DNA of 64,000 nt. Origin: Streptomyces olindensis (GTDB lineage: Bacteria; Actinomycetota; Actinomycetes; Streptomycetales; Streptomycetaceae). A model generated the notes under the pieces. The model was not told the DNA's origin. It did not search any database and was given only the letters and a program-made list of their open reading frames with translations. This document shows positions 51,565 to 59,858 of this stretch, piece by piece. The stretch's first letter is position 1, and each line of letters opens with the position of its first letter. The DNA lies in assembly GCA_000696115.1 (NCBI GenBank), contig JJOH01000098.1:62001-126000 (forward strand), given 5' to 3'. The position numbers were made by a program, and so were the translations under genes.

Positions 51565-51593
51565 TTGACCAATCTCTCCGATCGGCGCACGAT
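51565..51593 (+). promoter_or_regulatory. Candidate promoter of the kinase/importer arm
   Basis: TTGACC at 51565-51570 is followed after 17 bases by CACGAT at 51588-51593. The -35 is good, the -10 poor. The surrounding intergenic region is AT-richer. It also has CATTTC at 51549 and GAAATG at 51604, an inverted pair spanning the promoter that may be the DeoR site. Confidence 0.3.
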
Positions 51594-51657
51594 TCCGCTC
51601 ACCGAAATGAAGAGTTTTGACGATCTCCGTCGAGGCCCCGAGCGAGAGGACGCATCC

Positions 51658-52710
51658 GTGGACGACGACCGGCCCGATGTGCTGCTGACCGGGCTGCTCT
51701 TCTACGACCTCGTCCTCACGGGGCTGGGAAAGCCGCCGACGCCGGGCGAGGAGATCTGGACCCGGGGCATGGGCTGCGGCCCGGGCGGCATCGCGAACCT
51801 CGCGGTGGCCGCCTCCCGTTTCGGCCTCCGGACCTCCCTGGCCACGGTGTTCGGCGACGACTTCTACGGCGAGCACTGCCGCGACGTCCTGTGCGACCAG
51901 GAAGGCGTCGACCTCTCGCTCTCCCGTACGGCGGACGACTGGCCGACCCCGGTCACCGTCTCCGTCGCCTACGGCCAGGACCGGGCCCTGCTCACCCACG
52001 GGCAGGAGCCGCCGTACTCGCAGGACGTGCTGATGGGCGACCCGCCCCAGGCGCGGACCGCCCTGGTGCACCTCGAGGCCGAGCCCCGCGAGTGGCTCGC
52101 CAAGTCCGCCGCGAACGGCACGCGGATCTACGCCGACGTCGGCTGGGACCCCACCCAGGAGTGGTCGACGGCGCTCCTGGAGCAGCTGGCCCTGTGCCAC
52201 GCCTTCCTCCCGAACGAGGCCGAGGCGATGGCCTACACCCGCACCGACACCGCGGTGGCCGCGCTCGGCACGCTCTCCGAGCTGGTGCCGGTCGCCGTGG
52301 TCACGCGGGGCGGGGAGGGGGCCGTCGCCGTCGACCAGATCACCGGCGAGTACGCGGAGGTCCCGGCCCTGGACACCGACGTCCTGGACGCGACGGGCGC
52401 CGGGGACGTCTTCGGCGCGAGCTTCGTCGCGGCCTCGCTCGGCGGCTGGCCGCTGGCGGAGCGGCTGCGGTTCGCGGTGCTCGCCGCCGGGCTGTCCGTC
52501 CGGCACCACGGCGGGGCCCTCGCCGCCCCGGGCTGGTACGGCGTGGACCGCTGGTGGCGCTCGCTGACGGACCCCGACCTCCGGCGGGCGTACGGCTTCC
52601 TGGCCGACCGCATCCCGGCCAACGTCGGCCCCGCGGTGCGCCACGCCCCCGTCACCCCGCCGGCCCCTCTCATGCCCCTGGGTCCGGGCGCCCCCGAACG
52701 GCGGCACTGA
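51658..52710 (+). CDS. PfkB-family carbohydrate kinase
   Basis: The 350-residue kinase has LLTGLLFYDLVLTGLG at the N-terminus, GCGPGGIANLAVAASRFG (about 35-52) and the anion-hole/catalytic-base motif LDATGAGDVFGASF (about 243-256), the PfkB signature. It phosphorylates a sugar released by the glycosidases or imported. GTG 51658 follows GAGAGG at eight bases; an ATG at 51607 and others upstream in the same frame are possible but would cover the likely promoter. The tail after residue ~320 is Pro/Ala-rich and disordered. It begins the transport arm of the locus. Confidence 0.9.
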   Translation: MDDDRPDVLLTGLLFYDLVLTGLGKPPTPGEEIWTRGMGCGPGGIANLAVAASRFGLRTSLATVFGDDFYGEHCRDVLCDQEGVDLSLSRTADDWPTPVTVSVAYGQDRALLTHGQEPPYSQDVLMGDPPQARTALVHLEAEPREWLAKSAANGTRIYADVGWDPTQEWSTALLEQLALCHAFLPNEAEAMAYTRTDTAVAALGTLSELVPVAVVTRGGEGAVAVDQITGEYAEVPALDTDVLDATGAGDVFGASFVAASLGGWPLAERLRFAVLAAGLSVRHHGGALAAPGWYGVDRWWRSLTDPDLRRAYGFLADRIPANVGPAVRHAPVTPPAPLMPLGPGAPERRH

Positions 52711-52757
52711 CCCCCGAATCCCCTCAGCACGTCGAACAGCAACAACAGGAGTGACCC

Positions 52758-54035
52758 GTGGACCTTTCCCGTAGAGGCTTCCTCCAGGCCGCCGCGCTCA
52801 CCGCGGCCGCCTCCGGCCTGACCGTCGCGTGCGGCAACGGCTCAGGCTCGGCCGGCACCAAGAACGGCAAGAACCTCACCATGTGGTACTGGGGCGGCGC
52901 GCTGAGCGACAAGGTGGTCGCGGAAGCCAGGACGCACTTCAGCAAGCAGGTGAAGCTGACCGTCGCCTCCATCGGCGGCGACTTCAAGCAGAAGCTGACC
53001 ACCACTCTGGCGGCGGGCACCTCCGTGCCCGACATCACCGGCATCAAGGGTGAGGACATCGCGTCCTTCCTGCCCAACGCGAACCGCTTCCTCGACCTGA
53101 ACGACCTGGGCTTCAAGAAGGTCTCCTCCCAGTACCTGGAGTGGAAGACCAAGCTCGCCCAGACCGAGGACGGCAAGCAGATCGGCTTCCCGATCGACAT
53201 CGGCCCCACCGCGCTCTTCTACCGCGCGGACCTGTTCGACAAGGCCGGGCTGCCCACCGACCCCGACAAGGTCGCCGCACAGGCCGGGACCTGGGACGAG
53301 TACTTCGCGCTCGGCACCGAGCTGGGGAAGAAGCTGCCCGGCACCTACCTGATCAACAACATCAGCTCGGTGTTCAACATCGCGGTCGGCCAGGGCACCG
53401 AGCGGTTCATCGACAGGGACAACCGCTTCATCGGCGACCAGGACCACATCCGCCAGGCGTGGAACACGGCCGTCCGCCCCTACACCCTCGGCATCGACGC
53501 CAAGATCAACGACAACACCTGGAACGCCGCCATCGGCAAGAACCTCACCACCGAACTCGGCGCGGCCTGGCACGCGCTGGACATCGAGCAGGCGGCCCCG
53601 AAGACCAAGGGCGACTGGCGGGTTTGTGCCACGCCCGGCGGACCGGCCAACCAGGGCGGCTCCTACCTGGCCCTGCCCAAGCAGTGCCGCAACCCCGAAG
53701 AGGCATTCAAGATCATCAGCTGGATCCTCAGCCCGGAGAACGACGCCCGCGGCTTCGCCGACGCCGCGATCTTCCCCGCCGCGCCGGCCGCGTACTCCAT
53801 GCCGGCCATGACGGGCGGCGACCCCTTCTTCGGCGGGCAGAAGGTCATCGAAGTCTTCGGCCCGGCCGCCAAGTCCATCCCGGCCGCCTACGAGGCACCC
53901 GCCGACGCCGCCGTCATGGCCCCCTTCATGACCGGGCTGACCAGCATCGAGGCCAAGGGCGTGAAGCCCGACGACGCCTGGAAGGACGCGGTCGCCCAGG
54001 CCAAGCAGATCGCCCGGCGACAGGGGGTGAAGTGA
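52758..54035 (+). CDS. Sugar-binding lipoprotein of a CUT1 ABC importer
   Basis: The 425-residue protein has an RRGFLQAAALTAAASGLTVAC signal, that is, a twin-arginine plus a lipobox with Cys at about residue 25. It is followed by a type 1 extracellular solute-binding fold (LTMWYWGGAL, FPIDIGPTALFYRADLFDKAGLP, GDWRVCATPGGPANQGGSYLALP). Oligosaccharide importers of actinobacteria often use such Tat-dependent lipoproteins. AGGAG lies upstream of GTG 52758. The ligand is likely the glycan fragment cut inside by GH2, GH4, GH38 and GH29. Confidence 0.92.
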   Translation: MDLSRRGFLQAAALTAAASGLTVACGNGSGSAGTKNGKNLTMWYWGGALSDKVVAEARTHFSKQVKLTVASIGGDFKQKLTTTLAAGTSVPDITGIKGEDIASFLPNANRFLDLNDLGFKKVSSQYLEWKTKLAQTEDGKQIGFPIDIGPTALFYRADLFDKAGLPTDPDKVAAQAGTWDEYFALGTELGKKLPGTYLINNISSVFNIAVGQGTERFIDRDNRFIGDQDHIRQAWNTAVRPYTLGIDAKINDNTWNAAIGKNLTTELGAAWHALDIEQAAPKTKGDWRVCATPGGPANQGGSYLALPKQCRNPEEAFKIISWILSPENDARGFADAAIFPAAPAAYSMPAMTGGDPFFGGQKVIEVFGPAAKSIPAAYEAPADAAVMAPFMTGLTSIEAKGVKPDDAWKDAVAQAKQIARRQGVK

Positions 54036-54036
54036 G

Positions 54037-55044
54037 GTGACGTCACCTCCGGTCACCGGTCCCGCCGCGGTGCCCCAGCACCCCGGCGGGCCGGGCCCGG
54101 CCCGCTTCCGCCCGCGGCGCACACCGCCCGCGGGCGCCGTGCGGCCGACGCGTCGCCGGGTGCTGTCCTACTGGCGGCAGTACCTGGCGATCTCGCCCTT
54201 CTTCCTGATCTTCATCGGCTTCTCGTTCTTCCCGGTCTTCTACTCGCTGTACCTGGCCTTCCAGCGCTGGGACGGCATGGGCACCATGCAGTTCGTGGGA
54301 CTGGACCAGTTCCGGTTCCTGTGGTCGGACCCGGTCTTCTGGCTGTCGATCCGCAACACCCTGGTGATCTGGGTGCTGTCCACCGTTCCCACGCTGTTCG
54401 GCGCCCTGGTGCTGGCGACGCTGCTGCACTCGGTGCGCCGCTTCAAGGGCTTCTACCGCATCGCCCTCTACGTACCGAACGTCACCTCGATCGTCGCCGT
54501 GTCGATCTTCTTCGGCGCGGTGTTCAGCAACAACTTCGGCCTGGTCAACGCGATCCTGGGCGTGGTCGGCATCTCGCCCGTCCCGTGGCTGAGCAATCCG
54601 TGGCTGATCAAGCTGGTCATCGCGCTGCTGATGACGTGGATGTGGACCGGCTACAACATGATCATCTACCTGGCCGGTCTCCAGGCCATCCCGACGCAGA
54701 TCTACGAGGCGGCCAAGCTGGACGGCGCCGGGCCGATCCGTACGTTCTTCCAGATCACCATGCCGATCATGCGGCCCATCGTCCTGTTCACGGTCGTCAT
54801 CTCGACCATCAACGGCCTGCAGAGCTTCAGCGAACCGCAGGTCCTGTTCGGCAGCAACGCCGCCAACCCCAACCTCGGCGGCCCCGGCCAGGCGGGCCTG
54901 ACCACGCTGCTGTACTTCTACCAGTCCGCTTTCGTCAACAACGACTACGGCTACGGCGCCGCCATCGTGTGGGCCTTCTTCGTCCTGATCCTGGTCATGG
55001 TCGTCATCAACTGGCGCGTAGTGCAGCGCGGGAGGAAGTCATGA
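54037..55044 (+). CDS. ABC sugar permease (MalF-type)
   Basis: The 335-residue permease has a disordered Pro-rich N-terminus of ~40 residues, then six spans and the EAA coupling loop EAAKLDGAGPIRTFFQITMPIMRP (about 227-250). It pairs with the MalG-type permease next. No ATPase gene is present, which is usual in streptomycetes because a shared MsiK-type ATPase elsewhere energises such importers. GTG 54037 is one base after the binding-protein stop. Confidence 0.93.
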   Translation: MTSPPVTGPAAVPQHPGGPGPARFRPRRTPPAGAVRPTRRRVLSYWRQYLAISPFFLIFIGFSFFPVFYSLYLAFQRWDGMGTMQFVGLDQFRFLWSDPVFWLSIRNTLVIWVLSTVPTLFGALVLATLLHSVRRFKGFYRIALYVPNVTSIVAVSIFFGAVFSNNFGLVNAILGVVGISPVPWLSNPWLIKLVIALLMTWMWTGYNMIIYLAGLQAIPTQIYEAAKLDGAGPIRTFFQITMPIMRPIVLFTVVISTINGLQSFSEPQVLFGSNAANPNLGGPGQAGLTTLLYFYQSAFVNNDYGYGAAIVWAFFVLILVMVVINWRVVQRGRKS

Positions 55045-55889
55045 CCGCGGTGGTCACCAGGCGGTCCCGGCGCCCCAAGGGCCTGACCGCGCACATCGTC
55101 CTCGTCCTGGCCGTCCTCATCTCGGTCTTCCCGTTCCTGTGGACGATCGTCATGGCGACGAACACCACCGAGGACATCTACAAGAGCCCGCCGAAGCTGA
55201 CCTTCGGATCCCACCTGCTGGAGAACATCCGGCACGTGCTCGACACCATCGACTTCTTCGGGTCGATGCTGAACACGGTCGTCGTCGCGTCGGTCACCAC
55301 CGTCCTGGTGCTGTTCGTCGACTCGCTGGCGGCCTTCGCCTTCGCCAAGTTCGACTTCCCCGGGCGCCGGGTGCTCTTCGCGACGCTGCTGGGCTTCATG
55401 ATGCTGCCGCTCCAGCTGGCCGTCCTGCCGCAGTTCATCCTCATGTCCGACATCGGCTGGGTCGGTTCGCTCAAGGCGCTCGTCCCGCCCGCGCTCGCCA
55501 ACGCCTTCGGCATCTTCTGGCTGCGCCAGTACATCGAGAACGGCGTACCGGACGAACTCCTCGACGCCGCGCGCATCGACGGCGCCGGGTTCTTCCGCCA
55601 GTACTGGAACATCGTGCTGCCGATGATCAAGCCGGCGCTGTCCTTCCTCGCCATCTACGCCTTCGTCGGCGCCTGGAACGACTACATCTGGCCGCTCGTC
55701 GTGCTCACCGACCCGGGCCACCTCACCCTCCAGGTGGCGCTCGCCCAGCTGCACGTCGGCCACACCACCGACTACAGCATGGTCATGGCCGGCGTGCTCA
55801 TGGCGTCCGTCCCCCTGGTCGTGGTCTTCACGATCTTCGCCCGGGGCTTCATCGCGGGCGCGACGGAGGGAGCGGTGCAAGGAAGCTGA
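55041..55889 (+). CDS. ABC sugar permease (MalG-type)
   Basis: The 282-residue permease has six spans and the EAA loop LDAARIDGAGFFRQYWNIVLPMIKP (about 173-197). ATG 55041 overlaps the stop of the MalF-type gene (ATGA). Together with the binding protein it forms a CUT1 importer. The next gene follows after a repeat-containing 106-base gap but in the same direction, so the transcript may continue. Confidence 0.94.
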   Translation: MTAVVTRRSRRPKGLTAHIVLVLAVLISVFPFLWTIVMATNTTEDIYKSPPKLTFGSHLLENIRHVLDTIDFFGSMLNTVVVASVTTVLVLFVDSLAAFAFAKFDFPGRRVLFATLLGFMMLPLQLAVLPQFILMSDIGWVGSLKALVPPALANAFGIFWLRQYIENGVPDELLDAARIDGAGFFRQYWNIVLPMIKPALSFLAIYAFVGAWNDYIWPLVVLTDPGHLTLQVALAQLHVGHTTDYSMVMAGVLMASVPLVVVFTIFARGFIAGATEGAVQGS

Positions 55890-55890
55890 G

Positions 55891-55920
55891 GGGGGCGCCC
55901 CGAAAGGGGCGCGGGGAACT
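55891..55920. repeat. Dispersed Streptomyces-type hairpin repeat
   Basis: GCGCCCC, loop GAAA, GGGGCGC forms a perfect seven-base-pair hairpin at 55895-55912, followed by GGGGAACTGCGCG. From memory, this unit with this tail is scattered in many streptomycete intergenic regions. It starts two bases after the permease stop and may dampen read-through into the phosphodiesterase gene. Confidence 0.7.
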
Positions 55921-55995
55921 GCGCGATCAACCACAGCGGACGCGCACCCAAGAACCGACAGTCGGTCCCGAGCTCTTGGACGAGAGGGGTAGGCA

Positions 55996-56898
55996 ATGCC
56001 AGACGCCGAGGTCACCGCGCACGGCAAGGTCCTCGTCGTCGGCATGGACGGCCTGCGCCACGACCGGCTGACCCGCTCCCCGGCCACCGCACCCGTACTG
56101 CACGGCCTGATGACCCGCGGAGCCCACGGCACCAGCCTGCTCCCCTACGGCCGGGCCGAGGACGGACCGTCGGCCGACGCGGCCTACACCGACTCCGGGC
56201 CCGGCTGGTCGAGCGTGCTGACCGGGGTGTGGCCCGACCGGCACGGCGTGACCGGCAACGACTTCCTCGGCTCCGACTACACCCGCTACCCCGACTTCCT
56301 GAGCCGCGCCGCCACCGCCCGGCCCGGTCTGCGCACGGCGGCGGTGGTGTCCTGGCCGGAGCTGGTCGACCGGGGCGTCCTCGGCGCCGCCATCGGCCGG
56401 CGGGTGCGCCACGACGGCGAGTCCGACGGCTACACCACCGCGGACCGCCTCGTCGCCGACACCGCCGTCCGCTGGCTCACCGAGGACGACCCGGACGCCC
56501 TGTTCGTGTACTTCGGCGCCACCGACGAGGCCGGCCACGCCACCGGCCCCCTCTCCCCCGCCTACGACGAGGCCCTCCTCGCCCAGGACGCCCACCTCGG
56601 GCGGCTCCTGGCGACGATCGACGCGCGACCCGCCCACGAGCACTGGACCGTGCTGGTCACCACGGACCACGGCCACCTCGACTCCGGCGGCCACGGCGGC
56701 GACACGCGTGCCGAGCGGGAGGTCTTCGTCATCCTCGCCGAGCCCGGCGCGCCCGGCGGCACCCGGCTCGACACCCCCCGCCTCATCGACATCGCCCCCA
56801 CCGTCCTGGACCGCCTCGGCATCCCCGCCGACCCCGCCTGGGAGCTGCAGGGGCGCGTTCTGGCCCGGCCCACCGCCCCGACTTCGGAATGGTCATGA
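55996..56898 (+). CDS. Type I phosphodiesterase/nucleotide pyrophosphatase-like enzyme
   Basis: The 300-residue protein is an alkaline-phosphatase-superfamily enzyme: VVGMDGLRHDRL with a metal Asp (about 14-25), DSGPGWSSVLTGVWPDRHGV with the nucleophile (about 69-88), FGATDEAGHATG and TTDHGHLDSGGHGG metal ligands. There is no signal peptide. Such enzymes cleave phosphodiesters or phosphate esters. Its stop overlaps the GH2 start (ATGA), so it is tightly tied to glycan breakdown; a phosphate-bearing glycan or sugar nucleotide is a possible substrate. GAGAGGGG precedes the ATG. Confidence 0.9.
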   Translation: MPDAEVTAHGKVLVVGMDGLRHDRLTRSPATAPVLHGLMTRGAHGTSLLPYGRAEDGPSADAAYTDSGPGWSSVLTGVWPDRHGVTGNDFLGSDYTRYPDFLSRAATARPGLRTAAVVSWPELVDRGVLGAAIGRRVRHDGESDGYTTADRLVADTAVRWLTEDDPDALFVYFGATDEAGHATGPLSPAYDEALLAQDAHLGRLLATIDARPAHEHWTVLVTTDHGHLDSGGHGGDTRAEREVFVILAEPGAPGGTRLDTPRLIDIAPTVLDRLGIPADPAWELQGRVLARPTAPTSEWS

Positions 56899-59828
56899 AC
56901 GACGCACCCCTCGATCCCCTGATCGCCCTGCGCCCCTGGGCGGCACCCGAGCTGACCTCCTGGGGGCGACTGCCGACGAACGCCGTGGACCGGCGTTCCG
57001 GAGCCGTCTGCCTCGACGGCGACTGGCGCTTCCAGTTGCTCCCCGCCCCGGACGCCCCGCTCGGGGAGGTCTGGTCGTCGTCGTACGTGCCCGGGGTCTG
57101 GACCATGCAGGGCACGGACGACCTTCCGCGGTACCTCAACGTCCGCATGCCGTTCGCCGAGTTCCCGCCGGACGTGCCCGCCGCGAACCCGACGGGCGTC
57201 CACGAGCGCGCGGTGGACGTGCCGGCCGACTGGGCCGGGCGGCGGATCGTGCTCCAGGTGGGCGCCGCCGAGAGCGTGCTGCTGGTGCACGTGGACGGGC
57301 GGCCCGTCGGGATCTCCAAGGACTCCCACCTGGCCGCCGAGTTCGACCTCACGGGCGTGGTGCGCCCCGGCGAGCGGGCCGTGCTGCGCCTGACCGTCGT
57401 CAAGTGGTCGGACGCCTCGCACATCGAGGACCAGGACCAGTGGTGGCACGGCGGGATCACCCGGTCGGTGCTGCTGTACGCCACCGACCCGCTGCATCTC
57501 GCGGACGTGACCGTGCGCGCCCGGCGGGACGGGGAGCTGCGGGTGGACTGCCGGGTGCGGGACGCGGGCGGGGCGCTGCCCGAGGGCTGGTACGTCAGCG
57601 GGGAGCTGGACGGGCAGCTGCTCACGCAGGACGCGGAGTTCGACCGGGCCAACGCCGAGGACGAGCGCGTCTCCGGCTTCCTCGGCGAGGCCCGGCTGCG
57701 GGCCGCCGTGCCCGACGTGCGCGTCTGGAGCGCCGAGACGCCCGAGCTGTACGAGCTGACCGTGCGGCTGCACCGCGCCGACGGCACCGTCGCCGACACC
57801 TCACGTCACCGGATCGGCTTCCGGGACGTCGAGATCCACGGCCGGGACCTGCTGGTCAACGGCGAGCGCGTGTTCATCCGGGGCGTCAACCGGCACGACT
57901 TCCATCCGCTGACGGGACGGACCGTGTCGTACGACGACATGCGCGCCGACCTCGTGCTGCTCAAGCGGTTCGGCTTCAACGCGATCCGCACCGCGCACTA
58001 CCCGAACGACCCGGCCCTGTACGACCTGGCCGACGAGCTCGGCTTCTACGTCGTCGACGAGGCCGACATCGAGTCCCACGACCACGCGCACGAGATCGCC
58101 GACGACCCGCGCTACCTGGGCGCGTTCGTCGACCGTGTCGCGCGGATGGTGCTGCGCGACAAGAACCACCCGTCCGTCATCGTCTGGTCGCTGGGCAACG
58201 AGTCCGACTACGGCGCGAACCACGACGCGGCCGCGGGCTGGGTCCGCCGGCACGACCCGACCCGGCCCGTGCAGTACGAGGGCGCGGCCAAGCTCGGCTG
58301 GGCCGACCCGGACGTGGCCTCCGACATCGCCTGCCCGATGTACGCGCCGCTGCCGGAGTGCATCGCGCACGCCATGTCGGGGACGCAGACCAAGCCGCTC
58401 ATCCAGTGCGAGTACTCGCACGCGATGGGCAACAGCAACGGCACGCTGGCGGACCATTGGGCGGCCATCGAGGCCACCCCGGGTCTTCAGGGCGGGTTCA
58501 TCTGGGAGTTCTGGGACCACGGCATCCTCCAGCGTGTGAACGACGGCAGACCGGCCGGGCGTGGGGGCGCCGGGCTCTACGACAACGGTGTCGCCGCGCC
58601 CGGGCACCGCTGGGCGTACGGCGGCGACTTCGGGGAGACGGACCACGACGGCGCGTTCATCGCCGACGGTGTCGTCTTCCCCGACCGCACCCCCAAGCCC
58701 GTGATGTTCGAGCACCGGGAGATCGCCGCGCCCCTGCGGATCGACTGCTTCCGGCACGAGGGCGTCGTCCTGAGCAACCACCAGCACTTCCGCGGCCTGG
58801 ACTGGCTGTCCGGCGAGTGGGAGTTGTCCCTCGCCGACGGCGGCACCCTGACGGCACCCGCCGAGCTGCCCGACCTGCGCCCGGGTGAGACGGCCGCCGT
58901 GCCGCTGCCGTTCGCGCTGCCCGAGGACGGTGGCGAGGCGTGGCTGACGCTGCGGGTCACCACGGCCGGCGACGAGCCGTGGGCGCCGCGCGGTACGGTC
59001 GTGTGTCTGCCCCAGGTGCGGCTGCGGGCGGCACCCCAGATGGCGCACACCCCGGTCGGGAACCGGCAGGTCGAGGTCGACGAGGACGGCCTGCTGCGCC
59101 ATCCGCTGCTGACGGCCGCGCCCGTGCTGTCCCTGTGGCGCGCCCCGACCGACAACGACGAACTGGGCGGCATGGCGGCCCGCTGGCGGGACTGGGGGCT
59201 GGACGCGCCCACCCGCAAGGTCGTCGCCGTGCGGCGCGCCCCGGGGCGCGTGACCGTGGTCGCCGACCACGTCTGCGCGGGCGGGACGGTCCGGCACGAG
59301 CAGGTGTTCACGGCCGTCGAGGACGGGCTGCTCGTCGAGGAGTGCGCCGAGCTGCCCGAGGCGCTGCACGACGTGGCCCGGGTCGGCTCGGTGTTCGAGA
59401 CGGTCGCCGGGCTGAACCTGTGGGAGTGGTTCGGGCAGGGCCCCTGGGAGTCGTATCCCGACCGGGCCGCGGGCGCGCCCGTCGGGCACCACGCGCTGCC
59501 GGTGGACGAGCTGTTCACGCCCTATCTGCGGCCCCAGGAGAGCGGCGGGCGGCACGGCGTACGGCGGTTCACGCTGTCCGCGCCGGACGCCACCGGCCTC
59601 GCCGTGCGGCTCGACCGGCCCCGCCAGGTCTCCGTGACCCGGCATCGCGCGGCCGACCTCGCCGCCGTCGCGCACCACGACGAACTGGTGCCGCGGGCCG
59701 GGTGCGTGGTGCACATCGACGCGGCGCACCGCGGGCTGGGCACGGCCTCGTGCGGGCCCGACACCTTCGCCTCGTACCTCGTCCCGGCCGGTGTCCATCG
59801 CTGGAGCTGGACGCTGCGCGTTCTCTGA
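56895..59828 (+). CDS. Beta-galactosidase-like enzyme (GH2)
   Basis: The 977-residue enzyme has the five-domain LacZ layout: sugar-binding start (GDWRFQLLPAPD), jelly roll, catalytic barrel with the acid/base Glu in SLGNESDYG (about residue 436) and the nucleophile Glu in IQCEYSHAMGNS (about 508), and a C-terminal beta domain with TDNDELGG and WEWFGQGPWESYPDR, typical of LacZ. No signal peptide, so it acts on imported oligosaccharides. ATG 56895 overlaps the phosphodiesterase stop. Confidence 0.93.
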   Translation: MNDAPLDPLIALRPWAAPELTSWGRLPTNAVDRRSGAVCLDGDWRFQLLPAPDAPLGEVWSSSYVPGVWTMQGTDDLPRYLNVRMPFAEFPPDVPAANPTGVHERAVDVPADWAGRRIVLQVGAAESVLLVHVDGRPVGISKDSHLAAEFDLTGVVRPGERAVLRLTVVKWSDASHIEDQDQWWHGGITRSVLLYATDPLHLADVTVRARRDGELRVDCRVRDAGGALPEGWYVSGELDGQLLTQDAEFDRANAEDERVSGFLGEARLRAAVPDVRVWSAETPELYELTVRLHRADGTVADTSRHRIGFRDVEIHGRDLLVNGERVFIRGVNRHDFHPLTGRTVSYDDMRADLVLLKRFGFNAIRTAHYPNDPALYDLADELGFYVVDEADIESHDHAHEIADDPRYLGAFVDRVARMVLRDKNHPSVIVWSLGNESDYGANHDAAAGWVRRHDPTRPVQYEGAAKLGWADPDVASDIACPMYAPLPECIAHAMSGTQTKPLIQCEYSHAMGNSNGTLADHWAAIEATPGLQGGFIWEFWDHGILQRVNDGRPAGRGGAGLYDNGVAAPGHRWAYGGDFGETDHDGAFIADGVVFPDRTPKPVMFEHREIAAPLRIDCFRHEGVVLSNHQHFRGLDWLSGEWELSLADGGTLTAPAELPDLRPGETAAVPLPFALPEDGGEAWLTLRVTTAGDEPWAPRGTVVCLPQVRLRAAPQMAHTPVGNRQVEVDEDGLLRHPLLTAAPVLSLWRAPTDNDELGGMAARWRDWGLDAPTRKVVAVRRAPGRVTVVADHVCAGGTVRHEQVFTAVEDGLLVEECAELPEALHDVARVGSVFETVAGLNLWEWFGQGPWESYPDRAAGAPVGHHALPVDELFTPYLRPQESGGRHGVRRFTLSAPDATGLAVRLDRPRQVSVTRHRAADLAAVAHHDELVPRAGCVVHIDAAHRGLGTASCGPDTFASYLVPAGVHRWSWTLRVL

Positions 59829-59858
59829 GTCCTCCCCCCGTCACCTCATGGAGCACCC

